A stretch of 64,000 bases of DNA from JAHHUH01 sp045123075 (GTDB lineage Bacteria > Bacillota > Negativicutes > Acidaminococcales > Acidaminococcaceae), in assembly GCA_045123075.1 (NCBI GenBank), contig JBGVIJ010000009.1, forward strand, positions 1 to 64,000, in the 5' to 3' direction. The position numbers and the translations under genes were made by a program. Of the stretch, positions 25,620 to 33,646 are shown piece by piece. Within the stretch, counting starts at the first letter, position 1, and every line of letters starts with the position of its first letter. The notes beneath the pieces were generated by a model that did not search any database, was not told the DNA's origin, and saw nothing but the letters and a program-made list of their open reading frames with translations.

Positions 25620-25732
25620 AGGATGAAGTTGTAGGGGACTACAAGAGTTATTATACACCTAAACAGAAAGTATAGTAAATAGTTTTAAAACTTCCTAGCT
25701 GTTCATGATTATTGCACAAACAAAAAAGGGAC

Positions 25733-25762
25733 TGAATGCTCAGTCCCTTTTTAGTATTTAAG
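25733..25762 (-). terminator. terminator of the PepSY gene
   Basis: AAAAAGGGACTG (25733-25744), short loop, CAGTCCCTTTTT (25751-25762). Confidence 0.9.
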
Positions 25763-25767
25763 TTTAA

Positions 25768-26277
25768 TTATTTACCGATGTATCTGATATCTTTTTCAAC
25801 TACTTGACCATTTTCAGGATTGATGTCGTAGTCGCCAATTACAGCTTTGGTAGAGAATTTAACATCGTATTCTTTAAGGCCGGTTTCTTTATCAACATCA
25901 AGTCTTACTGCTTTGAATGCTGCATCCGGATATTCTTTAAGAACGATTTGTTTTACATCTTCTACGCTGAGAACTGCGTTCGGGCTGCCTTCGTAGCCTT
26001 TGAGTTCCATTTTGTATTCTCTAACTTCACCAGTTACTTTGTTTACTTCAACTTCGTAAGCGGTTCTTGCTTTGCTGTCATAGAATTTTACGTCAAAATC
26101 TTTATCTTCAAGGTCATTTTCGGTTGCTACATATTCTGCACTAGCAGGAACAACTTTAACTGCTACAGCTTTTGCATCTGCTGCACTGATTTCTGCTGCG
26201 AAAGCGGTTGCACTAATATTTAAAGCGAAGAGAGCTGCTGCCAATGCCATCATTTTTTTGCTGTTCAAGTTTTTCAT
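25768..26277 (-). CDS. secreted PepSY-domain protein
   Basis: 169 residues. A signal peptide (KKMMALAAALFALNISATAFA/AE) is followed by two PepSY-like repeats: AADAKAVAVKVV...AYEVEVNKVTGEV and VEDVKQIVLKEYP...EYDVKFSTKAVIGDYDINPENG. PepSY domains are often inhibitory or binding modules in exported proteins. The mature part is acidic and lysine-rich. AAGGAGG lies 8 bases before the ATG. It is a single-gene unit. The exact role is unknown; in other bacteria similar proteins accompany peptidases or two-component systems, but none is adjacent. Confidence 0.82.
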   Translation of the reverse strand: MKNLNSKKMMALAAALFALNISATAFAAEISAADAKAVAVKVVPASAEYVATENDLEDKDFDVKFYDSKARTAYEVEVNKVTGEVREYKMELKGYEGSPNAVLSVEDVKQIVLKEYPDAAFKAVRLDVDKETGLKEYDVKFSTKAVIGDYDINPENGQVVEKDIRYIGK

Positions 26278-26476
26278 AATTTATTCCTCCTTGTTAAGGG
26301 TATTTACCTTTGCTATGTCTATATTATAACTGGGAATTAACAAGTTGTCAATAATTATTATTAAAAACTAAAAATTTATCCTAGAGTAGAACTAAATTTA
26401 TTTAAAAGTTCTTGTAGCTTTTAAAGTTTTGCCCTATCATATAAGAAGAAACTGTTTGACGAAGGGAAGTATCACC

Positions 26477-27112
26477 GTGGAGAAAGAACTAGAAATTCAA
26501 AAGGCTAAATATATAAATGATAGAAGTTACATTGCGTTGACTGTAATGGCGCAAAATCAACAACAAAAATATATTGAACTGCTTACCGAAAAAGATGCAG
26601 AAGTTGCTAACAAGGAAATGGCAGATAAACTCATCAACGAATATTTGCCGTCTATCGAAAACATTTTGGGCGTGCTTGCTCCTATGGAAGAAGAGGCTGC
26701 TGATTTTACTGACGACTTGAAAAAACTGTATAAGGCTGCAGTTCGATTGACTCATATTTTGCGTGTGCGCTTCGGAACTTTGCTGGACTTCTTGGCAGGG
26801 GAGGAAGAAGATGGAGCAAAAGTAAACGCTCTCTTAGGACAAACCTTTTACGATTTCCACAATACGGTTTTAGAGTTCAATAACCTTTACGCTTTAATCG
26901 TAAAAGGCGAGGGAACTTACAACCTTAATTTGGAAAGTGTTGAGCTCGTACAAAATGGCATGACCTATTGGGAAATCTCCGATGTTTTGCGTATGCCCTG
27001 TAGCGTAAATAGCGGCGACACTTACTATTGGACTGACGAAACTCAAAACTTAACTCTCGTTGTAAATTTTGACGAAGAAGGCGAAGCTTGCCACGTTCAT
27101 TACAACCAATAA
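26477..27112 (+). CDS. uncharacterised 211-residue protein
   Basis: I do not recognise the family. The product is acidic, with no signal peptide or membrane segment. The first ~130 residues are predicted mostly helical (EKELEIQKAKYINDRSYIALTVMAQNQQQKYIELLTEKDAEVANKEMADKL...). The last ~60 change to a beta-like pattern (YNLNLESVELVQNGMTYWEISDVLRM...LTLVVNFDEEGEACHVHYNQ). A GTG start at 26477 is chosen for the AAGGGA site 10 bases before; the frame is open to 26429. It is a single-gene unit with its own terminator. Coding status is supported by codon use and regular gene structure. Confidence 0.65.
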   Translation: MEKELEIQKAKYINDRSYIALTVMAQNQQQKYIELLTEKDAEVANKEMADKLINEYLPSIENILGVLAPMEEEAADFTDDLKKLYKAAVRLTHILRVRFGTLLDFLAGEEEDGAKVNALLGQTFYDFHNTVLEFNNLYALIVKGEGTYNLNLESVELVQNGMTYWEISDVLRMPCSVNSGDTYYWTDETQNLTLVVNFDEEGEACHVHYNQ

Positions 27113-27115
27113 AAA

Positions 27116-27156
27116 ATAAGCACTAACCTTCCATTGCGAAAAGTTAGTGCTTTTTC
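27116..27156 (+). terminator. terminator after the 211-residue protein gene
   Basis: AAGCACTAAC (27118-27127) pairs with GTTAGTGCTT (27143-27152) and TTTTT. It faces the convergent alcohol dehydrogenase gene and may serve both. Confidence 0.8.
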
Positions 27157-27164
27157 TATTTAGC

Positions 27165-28223
27165 TTATTTGTCGAAAAGAACCAAGGGTTTAATCAAATC
27201 TGCGGGTTTATCTTTCATCAGCATTAACGCTTCTTTCACACCATTCCAGCCGTGGAAAACGTGGGTAATCATTTTTTCAGGGTGAATGCGTCCTGCGGTG
27301 ATAAGTCTTGCCAGTTTTTCGGAGCGTAATCTGCCACCAGGCATCAAGCCACCGACGATGGTTTTGTGTCCCATGCCAGCACCCCATTCAATGCGGGGGA
27401 TTTTCAGGTAATCGCCACTACCCAAGTAGTTGACGTTGCCAATTCTGCCGCCGGGTTTTAGCATGCGGATTGCTTGGTCGAAGGTATCTACGTCGCCGCC
27501 CGCGATGATGATTTTATCAACGGGACCACCGTTCAGTTTGAGAACTTGCTCCACGATATCACCGTTGCGGTAGTTAATGATGTGGGTTGCACCATATTCT
27601 TTGGCAAGTTCCACACAATTTTTTCTAGAGCCTACTGCGTAAATGTTTGCTGCACCGCGAATTGCAGCGGCAGCTACTGCCATCAAGCCTACAGGACCTA
27701 TGCCGATGACTACTACATTGTCGCCAAATTGTACGTCAGCCAGTTCAACACCGTGGAACCCGGTGGGAACCATATCGCTGAGCATAGTTGCAGCGCCCAA
27801 GTCCATACCTTCGGGCAGGTGAGCAAGGTTGCCGTCTGCGTCGTTTACGTGGAAGTATTCAGCGAAAACACCGTCTTTGAAGTTGGAGAACTTCCAACCG
27901 CTAAGCATGCCACCGCTGTGCATTGCGTAACCTTCTTGGGCCTCGCGAGAGTTCCAGTCCGGAGTGATGGCGGAGATGATAACTTTATCGCCCGGTTTGA
28001 AATCTTTAACCAGTTCGCCAACTTGGACAACTTCGCCAACTGCTTCGTGTCCCAGAATCATATCTTCTCTTTCACCGATGGCACCTTCCCAAACCGTATG
28101 TACGTCAGAAGTACAGGGAGCGATGGCGATAGGTTTGCAGATTGCATCCAGGGGACCACATTTAGGAATATCTTTTTCTACCCAGCCGGTAGAACCAATT
28201 TTTAACATAGCATAACCTTTCAT
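27165..28223 (-). CDS. NADP-dependent secondary alcohol dehydrogenase (T. brockii type)
   Basis: 352 residues, closely following Thermoanaerobacter brockii/Clostridium beijerinckii ADH (MKGYAMLKIGSTGWVEKDIP...). Catalytic zinc ligands C37, H59 and D150 are at the same positions as in those enzymes. Residues G198, S199, R200 and Y218, which give NADP preference there, are all present. There is no four-Cys structural zinc site. It reduces ketones or aldehydes such as acetone, or runs in reverse. A 9-bp inverted repeat (AAGTATGAA 28293-28301, TTCATACTT 28330-28338) lies upstream and may be regulatory. Single-gene unit. Confidence 0.92.
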   Translation of the reverse strand: MKGYAMLKIGSTGWVEKDIPKCGPLDAICKPIAIAPCTSDVHTVWEGAIGEREDMILGHEAVGEVVQVGELVKDFKPGDKVIISAITPDWNSREAQEGYAMHSGGMLSGWKFSNFKDGVFAEYFHVNDADGNLAHLPEGMDLGAATMLSDMVPTGFHGVELADVQFGDNVVVIGIGPVGLMAVAAAAIRGAANIYAVGSRKNCVELAKEYGATHIINYRNGDIVEQVLKLNGGPVDKIIIAGGDVDTFDQAIRMLKPGGRIGNVNYLGSGDYLKIPRIEWGAGMGHKTIVGGLMPGGRLRSEKLARLITAGRIHPEKMITHVFHGWNGVKEALMLMKDKPADLIKPLVLFDK

Positions 28224-28475
28224 AAGTAATGCCTCCTTATTCTAAACTATCTTTATTTTTAAGAACATCTTTTATTCTTGTTAGTCTTTTCAAAGTATGA
28301 ACTGCTTCACTTTTTGAGGGAAGTTATAATTCATACTTCTTTAATAAGATTTTAACATATTCTTAAAAATTAGTCTGTGAGTAATTTGTGAAAGGTGTTG
28401 GAGAAAAAGAAGTTGTTGTGCCAAAAGGGGAAAGTGCCTTATAATATAACTATCTATAATAAAGGAGAGATTTCA

Positions 28476-29282
28476 ATGGCTGATTTAGAGCGTTTAGGAC
28501 AAATAAAATGTTTCTTGTTTGATATGGACGGTACTATCAATTTGGGTAACGAGCTTATCCCTGGTATGGAAGGCTTCTTTGACAAATTGAAAGCTGCTGG
28601 TCGTGAGTATTACCTGCTCACCAACAATTCTTCCCGTGATCATCAACACTATGTAAATAAAATGAATGGCTTGGGCGTGCCTGTTACTCGTGAAAACGTA
28701 CTGATTTCTACTGACGCTTTCACCAACTATATGTCCAAGAACCATCCTAATGCGAAGTTCTATGTTTTGGGTACTCCCCAATTGGAACAAAACATTGCTG
28801 ACGCAGGTCTCACTATGACCAAAACCTTGGAAGAAGGCGCAGACTTTGTAGTAGTTGGCTTCGACCAAACTTTGACCTATGAAAAACTGACTACTGCTTG
28901 CCGTTTGATTGATAAAGGCGTTCCGTACGTAGCAACTCATCCTGACGTACGCTGCCCCATCGAAGGTGGCGAGTTCATTCCTGATACCGGTGCAATGATT
29001 GAATTGATTAAAACTGCTACCGGCAAAAGTCCTTCCATGATTTTTGGCAAACCATTCCAATACATGGTAGACGTTGTGCTGGATAAAACCGGTTTCAAAA
29101 AAGAAGAAATCGCTATGGTTGGCGACAGACTTTCTACTGACATCGCTTTTGGTCTGAACAATGGTATCCTTTCTGTAATGGTTCTGACCGGTGAAGCTAC
29201 TATGGAAGACGTTGGAAACGGTAATATCAAACCTGACATTATTCTGCCCCACGCGAAAGAGATTTTAAATTACATCAAATAA
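28476..29282 (+). CDS. HAD-IIA family sugar phosphatase (NagD/AraL-like)
   Basis: 268 residues. HAD motif I FDMDGTINLG (D16 nucleophile, D18 acid), motif II LLTNNSSRD, a C2-type cap domain between them, and motif IV VGDRLSTDIAFG. The NagD/AraL group dephosphorylates sugar phosphates or nucleotides with broad range. AAGGAGAG precedes the ATG at 28476; the frame is open further upstream without support. The next gene begins 21 bases later, so it is probably co-transcribed with the peptidase. Confidence 0.9.
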   Translation: MADLERLGQIKCFLFDMDGTINLGNELIPGMEGFFDKLKAAGREYYLLTNNSSRDHQHYVNKMNGLGVPVTRENVLISTDAFTNYMSKNHPNAKFYVLGTPQLEQNIADAGLTMTKTLEEGADFVVVGFDQTLTYEKLTTACRLIDKGVPYVATHPDVRCPIEGGEFIPDTGAMIELIKTATGKSPSMIFGKPFQYMVDVVLDKTGFKKEEIAMVGDRLSTDIAFGLNNGILSVMVLTGEATMEDVGNGNIKPDIILPHAKEILNYIK

Positions 29283-29303
29283 TGCCCTAAAGGAGAATTT
29301 GCT

Positions 29304-30527
29304 ATGGCAATTTTAGAGCAAACTAATTTAACTGATGCAATCCGTCCTGTACCTGCTTCTGAATTGGAAGCACGCTTGGCGAAGTTTCGCCAATTGATGG
29401 ATGAACAAAATCCCGGTTGGGAAATGGCAGTTATCAACCACAAAGTAACCATGTACTATTTTGCAGGGACTATGCAAGATGGTGCACTTATCATTCGCCC
29501 CCAAGATGCAATTTTGTGGGTGCGCCGTATGTACGATAGAGCTGTTGCTGAATCTAAATTTGCGGATATTCGTCCTATGCGTAGCTTCCGCGAAGTAGCT
29601 GCTGAGTACGGTGCTGCTCCCGAAACTGTTTATATGGAAACTAAAAAACTTACTTGGGATTGGCAACAAATGTTCCGCAAATACATTCCGTTCCAAGAAA
29701 TCGCTTCTCTTGATCACGTGCTTACTGATTTGCGTGCGGTGAAGAGTGCGTACGAAATTGAAATGATGGAACGCAGTGGCAAGATTCACGAAACCGTACT
29801 TGATGTTATCGCTCCGCAACTTATCGTTCCCGGAATTAGCGAAACCCAATTAGCAGTAGGAATTTATAATGAAATGCTTAGCCGTGGTAGCTATGGTATT
29901 GTACGTTTTAACTTGCCTTTGGGCGAAGAAGTTATTGGTATCACTGCTTTTGGCAAAAGCGGTTTAGAACGCTGTGCTTTTGACGGACCTGGTGGTACTC
30001 CTGGTACCTGCATTGCTTTGCAATCCATTGGTAATGCATTTAGAAAATTACAACCTAACCAACTGGTTTATCTTGATATTCCCTGTGGTTTTGACGGTTA
30101 CAACACTGATAAAACTGTTACCTACTACTATGGTGATATCAATAAAGACCCCAATAAGGACGTAATTCTTGATGCGCAAAAACGTTGCTTGGAATTGGAA
30201 GCACAAGTTGTAGAAATGATGAAACCCGGTACTCCCATCCAAGATTTGTACACCGAAACTATGGATAACTTCAACAATATTTACGGCGACAACTTTATGA
30301 ACGGTGGCAAGTTCCTCGGTCACAGTATTGGCCTTGTAATGGACGAAGCTCCTGCAATCGCTCGCGGTTTCAAAGAACCTGTGCAAGTTGGCATGACCTT
30401 CGCTGTTGAACCGAAGATTGCTCTGCCCGGCATTGGCTTGGTTGGTACCGAAAACACTTACCTTGTTACTGAAAACGGTGCTCGTTGCTTAACTGGTAAA
30501 TCTTACGAGCTTCATTCTTATGAATAA
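29304..30527 (+). CDS. M24 family Xaa-Pro-type metallopeptidase
   Basis: 407 residues. The N-terminal creatinase-like domain is followed by the pita-bread fold. Dinuclear metal ligands are visible: two Asp in LDIPCGFDGYNTDKTVTY, His in GHSIGLVMDEAP, Glu in AVEPKI and Glu in GTENTYLV. Such enzymes remove residues before proline or act on related substrates. AAGGAGA lies 8 bases before the ATG. It follows the HAD phosphatase gene closely and ends at a strong terminator. No signal peptide, so it is cytosolic. Confidence 0.9.
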   Translation: MAILEQTNLTDAIRPVPASELEARLAKFRQLMDEQNPGWEMAVINHKVTMYYFAGTMQDGALIIRPQDAILWVRRMYDRAVAESKFADIRPMRSFREVAAEYGAAPETVYMETKKLTWDWQQMFRKYIPFQEIASLDHVLTDLRAVKSAYEIEMMERSGKIHETVLDVIAPQLIVPGISETQLAVGIYNEMLSRGSYGIVRFNLPLGEEVIGITAFGKSGLERCAFDGPGGTPGTCIALQSIGNAFRKLQPNQLVYLDIPCGFDGYNTDKTVTYYYGDINKDPNKDVILDAQKRCLELEAQVVEMMKPGTPIQDLYTETMDNFNNIYGDNFMNGGKFLGHSIGLVMDEAPAIARGFKEPVQVGMTFAVEPKIALPGIGLVGTENTYLVTENGARCLTGKSYELHSYE

Positions 30528-30545
30528 TTACATATTGTAAAAAAT

Positions 30546-30579
30546 AAAGGTGCAGTCATTTTTGACTGCACCTTTTTTA
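30546..30579. terminator. terminator after the M24 peptidase gene
   Basis: AAAGGTGCAGTCA (30546-30558), TTTT, TGACTGCACCTTT (30563-30575), then more T residues. It faces tex on the other strand. Confidence 0.92.
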
Positions 30580-30590
30580 CGTTTTATGAA

Positions 30591-30606
30591 TGTTTCACGT
30601 GAAACA
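30591..30606. other. parS site 3
   Basis: TGTTTCACGTGAAACA in the gap between the convergent M24 peptidase and tex genes. Confidence 0.92.
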
Positions 30607-30608
30607 TT

Positions 30609-32780
30609 TTATTTTTGGTTTTTCTTTTGTTCCAAGCGTTTAAGACTTAGACCAATTCTGTTGCGAGCTTCGTCAATGCTGATGATTTCAGCTTCAACAA
30701 TATCGCCAACTCCTACTACGTCCAAAGGATGGAGGAAGTATTTAACGCTCAGTTCACTCTTATGGATAAGACCGCTAACTTTCAAGCCAATGTCCACGAA
30801 CGCACCAAAGTCTACAACGTTTTGTACTTTGCCTTTAACAACGCTACCAATTGCTAAATCACTAAGTTTGGTAACTTGTTTGCGAGTCATGGGAGCAGGA
30901 GCATCTTCGCGAGGGTCGCGACCAGGACGGGCGAGAGCTGCGAGGATATCTGTAACAGTAGGCACGCCTGCGTTAAGTTTTGTTGCCAATTTTTCAGCGT
31001 TAGCTTTTTGAGCAGCTTCTTGGAGAGCAGGGGTAGCACAATCTTTCAAGCTAAAGCCAAGTTCAGCAACGATGCTTTCTGCGAGAGCATAGCTTTCAGG
31101 ATGGACGGAAGTGTTGTCTAAGGGATTAGTTGCACCTGCGATGCGGAGGAAGCCAGCACATTGGGTAAAGGCAGCGGGACCAAGACGAGCAACTTTTAAA
31201 AGTTCCTTACGACTTTTGAAAGCACCCTTTTCGTCACGATAAGCAATGATATTTTTAGCAACGGTACTAGAAATACCTGCAACATAGTTCAAAAGGGAGG
31301 GGGAAGCAGTGTTCAGTTCAACGCCAACGTGGTTAACGCAGCTTTCTACAACGCTACCCAAGGTTTGGGTAAGTTCCTTTTGGTTTACGTCGTGTTGGTA
31401 TTGGCCAACGCCGATTGCTTTCGGTTCAATCTTAACAAGTTCTGCCAAGGGGTCTTGTACGCGACGAGCGATGGACACTGCGCCACGGAGGGAAACATCC
31501 AAATCAGGAAGTTCTTCACGAGCAAGTTTGGAAGCAGAATAAACGGAAGCGCCTGCTTCACTAACGATGATGTAGGCAGCGTCAAAACCGTATTTTTCCA
31601 GCATTTGAGAAGTGAACTGTTCTGTTTCGTAGGAAGCAGTACCGTTACCGATGGCGATAAGAGTAATTTTATGCTTCTTCATCAGCTCAACGAATTGCTT
31701 TTCTGCTTGTTCTTGTTGGTTTTTGCTACCGGTGATATATATGGCGGTAGTTGCGAGGATACGACCGTTGGGATCTATAACTGCAGTTTTACAACCAGTA
31801 CGATAACCGGGGTCGAGACCAAGAACGGTGTGTCCGCTGATGGGTTGGGTTAAGAGCAGTTGACGCAAATTAGCTGCAAAAACGGAGATTGCTTGCTTTT
31901 CTGCTTTCTCAGTCAGCTCATTACGCAGTTCGCGTTCAAGGGAAGGGAGCAGTAAACGTTTGTAGCTATCAGTAAGTGCATTGTGGTAGTAGGTATAGAA
32001 TGGGCTTTGTTCTTTCAAGTTAAGCTTTTGTGCAACTTTGGCAACAAGTTTTTCATCAGGACAACGGAGTGAGATTTTCAAAGCTTTTTTATCTTCGCCA
32101 CGGTTCATTGCTAAAATGCGGTGGGGCGGCATTTGACGAACAGGCTCGCTGTAATCACGGTATTGTAAAAATTCAGGAGCGTCTTTTTCATCAATGATAA
32201 GTTCTGAAACAAGTTCGCCTGTAGCTTGGAGTTCTTTGCGTAAAAGTTTGCGTACGTCCGCACTGTCGCTAATGTTTTCAGCAACGATATCGCAGGCACC
32301 TTGCCAAGCGTCTTCAACGGTAGCAATGCCTTTTTCTTCGTCAATATGCATAGCTGCCAGTTGTTCAAGGGGAAATGCGGGCTTACCTTGTTCTTCAATA
32401 AGTTGTGCCAAAGGTTCTAAACCATTTTCGCGAGCGATTTGAGCGCGAGTCCTACGTTTAGGACGATAGGGAAGGTACAAATCTTCCAAAGCTTGCATTT
32501 TTTCTGCAGCGTTGATAGCTTTTTCTAATTCGGGAGTAAGTTTTTCTTGGGCAGCAATGGCTGTCAAAATTTCTTGGCGGCGTTGTTCAAGATTGCGCAA
32601 ATACGCCAAGCGTTCTTCAATGGTGCGGATCTGTTCTTCATCCAAAGAACCGGTTGCTTCTTTTCGGTAACGGGCGATGAAGGGGACGGTGTTACCTTCG
32701 TCAAGAAGTTGGACGGTAGCTTCTGCTTGTTTAGGTTTAATATTTAATTCGCAGGCAAGCGCGTTAATAATCTTTTCCAT
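30609..32780 (-). CDS. tex: Tex-like transcription accessory protein
   Basis: 723 residues, usual for Tex. Order: an N-terminal helical part (MEKIINALACELNIKPKQAEATVQLLDEGNTVPFIARYRKEATG), YqgF/RNase H-like domain (VLGLDPGYRTGCKTAVID), helix-hairpin-helix repeats (NYVAGISSTVAKNIIAYRDEKGAF), and a C-terminal S1 RNA-binding domain (GSVVKGKVQNVVDFGAFVDIGL). Tex binds RNA and RNA polymerase and influences transcription. It is a single gene whose 3' end is 2 bases from a parS site. Confidence 0.95.
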   Translation of the reverse strand: MEKIINALACELNIKPKQAEATVQLLDEGNTVPFIARYRKEATGSLDEEQIRTIEERLAYLRNLEQRRQEILTAIAAQEKLTPELEKAINAAEKMQALEDLYLPYRPKRRTRAQIARENGLEPLAQLIEEQGKPAFPLEQLAAMHIDEEKGIATVEDAWQGACDIVAENISDSADVRKLLRKELQATGELVSELIIDEKDAPEFLQYRDYSEPVRQMPPHRILAMNRGEDKKALKISLRCPDEKLVAKVAQKLNLKEQSPFYTYYHNALTDSYKRLLLPSLERELRNELTEKAEKQAISVFAANLRQLLLTQPISGHTVLGLDPGYRTGCKTAVIDPNGRILATTAIYITGSKNQQEQAEKQFVELMKKHKITLIAIGNGTASYETEQFTSQMLEKYGFDAAYIIVSEAGASVYSASKLAREELPDLDVSLRGAVSIARRVQDPLAELVKIEPKAIGVGQYQHDVNQKELTQTLGSVVESCVNHVGVELNTASPSLLNYVAGISSTVAKNIIAYRDEKGAFKSRKELLKVARLGPAAFTQCAGFLRIAGATNPLDNTSVHPESYALAESIVAELGFSLKDCATPALQEAAQKANAEKLATKLNAGVPTVTDILAALARPGRDPREDAPAPMTRKQVTKLSDLAIGSVVKGKVQNVVDFGAFVDIGLKVSGLIHKSELSVKYFLHPLDVVGVGDIVEAEIISIDEARNRIGLSLKRLEQKKNQK

Positions 32781-32889
32781 TTTGAAACCTTCCTTTTATT
32801 TTGTGGTACTACTATTATAACAGAAAATTAATTCCTGTAATAATTATTGATTGCAAAAAAATAAAAAGTACGCTAAAATAAATAATAAA

Positions 32890-32913
32890 GATTATTAAAA
32901 TGTTGTAATAATC
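32890..32913 (+). promoter_or_regulatory. inverted repeat upstream of perR, likely autoregulatory
   Basis: GATTATT (32890-32896) and AATAATC (32907-32913) in an AT-rich stretch 19 bases before the start codon. It resembles PerR/Fur boxes (TTATAAT-ATTATAA) in composition but has a wider centre. Confidence 0.45.
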
Positions 32914-32931
32914 TATTAAGGAGGTATCGGT

Positions 32932-33363
32932 ATGCTTAACAGTCAACAATTGAGCGACATCTTGCGTGCCAATGGTTACAAGGTTACGCCCCAACGTTTG
33001 GCGGTTTATGAAGCCTTGGCTGCAACAAAAAGTCATCCCACTGCAGAAATGCTCTTTAGCACTTTGCAACCTAACTATCCGTCCATGAGCTTCGCTACTG
33101 TTTATAAGACCGTAGAAATTTTGCAAAAGATTAATGTGATTCAAATTTTGAACACTGGCGAGGACAGTATGCGTTATGATGCTGATACCAGTATTCATCA
33201 TCATATCCAATGTATGAGCTGTGGTCGCGTTGATGACCTGAACGATTTGGACAGCCTTGCTTTAGTTAAAGATGCAGAAAAATTGAGCGGATATGAAATT
33301 GTAGGACATCAGTTCTATTTCTTCGGAGTATGCCCGGAATGTAGAAAGAACGCTGCAAACTAA
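32932..33363 (+). CDS. perR: PerR-type Fur-family regulator
   Basis: 143 residues. Winged-helix N-terminus (LRANGYKVTPQRLAVYEAL) and a C-terminal dimer domain with two CxxC zinc pairs (CMSC near 94-97 and CPEC near 134-137). Regulatory ligands match B. subtilis PerR with an offset of two: H35, D83, H89, H91 and D102. Asp at the last position (Asp104 in PerR, usually Glu in Fur) favours a peroxide sensor. An AAGGAGG site is present. The inverted repeat in its promoter suggests self-control. It would govern oxidative-stress genes in this anaerobe. Confidence 0.85.
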   Translation: MLNSQQLSDILRANGYKVTPQRLAVYEALAATKSHPTAEMLFSTLQPNYPSMSFATVYKTVEILQKINVIQILNTGEDSMRYDADTSIHHHIQCMSCGRVDDLNDLDSLALVKDAEKLSGYEIVGHQFYFFGVCPECRKNAAN

Positions 33364-33381
33364 AGACTCGTTATAAAAATT

Positions 33382-33409
33382 AAGAGCGTGCGAGAGCACG
33401 CTCTTTTGT
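33382..33409 (+). terminator. terminator of perR
   Basis: AAGAGCGTGC (33382-33391), GAGA, GCACGCTCTT (33396-33405), TTGTTTT. Confidence 0.9.
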
Positions 33410-33414
33410 TTTAC

Positions 33415-33540
33415 GCAAAAAAGTGCTCCTGTGCTTGGCGGGCACAGGAGCCATAAAGGAGAGGTGTATGATGAAAAGATGTTGTTCTATTGCAGCTGCT
33501 TATTTCTAAGCGACTACTTGGAGGAAGAATCATCTCTTCC
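33415..33540 (-). ncRNA. candidate trans-acting small RNA with anti-Shine-Dalgarno stretch
   Basis: Read on the minus strand: stem 1 GGAAGA/TCTTCC (33540-33523); stem 2 GCTTA-GAAA-TAAGC with a GNRA tetraloop; an unpaired stretch with ACACCTCTCCTTT, complementary to ribosome-binding sites; then a 10-bp GC-rich stem GCTCCTGTGC/GCACAGGAGC (33451-33425) followed by AC and six T. A possible promoter precedes it (ATGACA 33571-33566, 16 bases, TATAAC 33549-33544), which would start transcription near 33537 and so may trim stem 1. It is flanked by the terminators of perR and PFOR, so it is an independent unit of about 120 nt. This is inference from structure. Confidence 0.5.
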
Positions 33541-33606
33541 TTGGTTATATAATAACAAATCATTTTGTCATAAGTAGGTGCGTTAAGTTACAATTTTGTG
33601 AAATAA

Positions 33607-33638
33607 AAACAGGACTGCTAAATGCAGTCCTGTTTAAC
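33607..33638 (-). terminator. terminator of the PFOR gene
   Basis: AAACAGGACTGC (33607-33618), loop, GCAGTCCTGTTT (33624-33635). Confidence 0.9.
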
Positions 33639-33646
33639 TTTAGATA

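Noticed and set aside
33468..33509. 13-codon frame (MMKRCCSIAAAYF) with a strong ribosome site on the plus strand
   Set aside because: The ribosome-site-like sequence is the complement of the anti-Shine-Dalgarno stretch of the minus-strand sRNA candidate, and no plus-strand gene follows for it to lead. The sRNA reading explains the hairpins and T tract better. A real micropeptide is not excluded.
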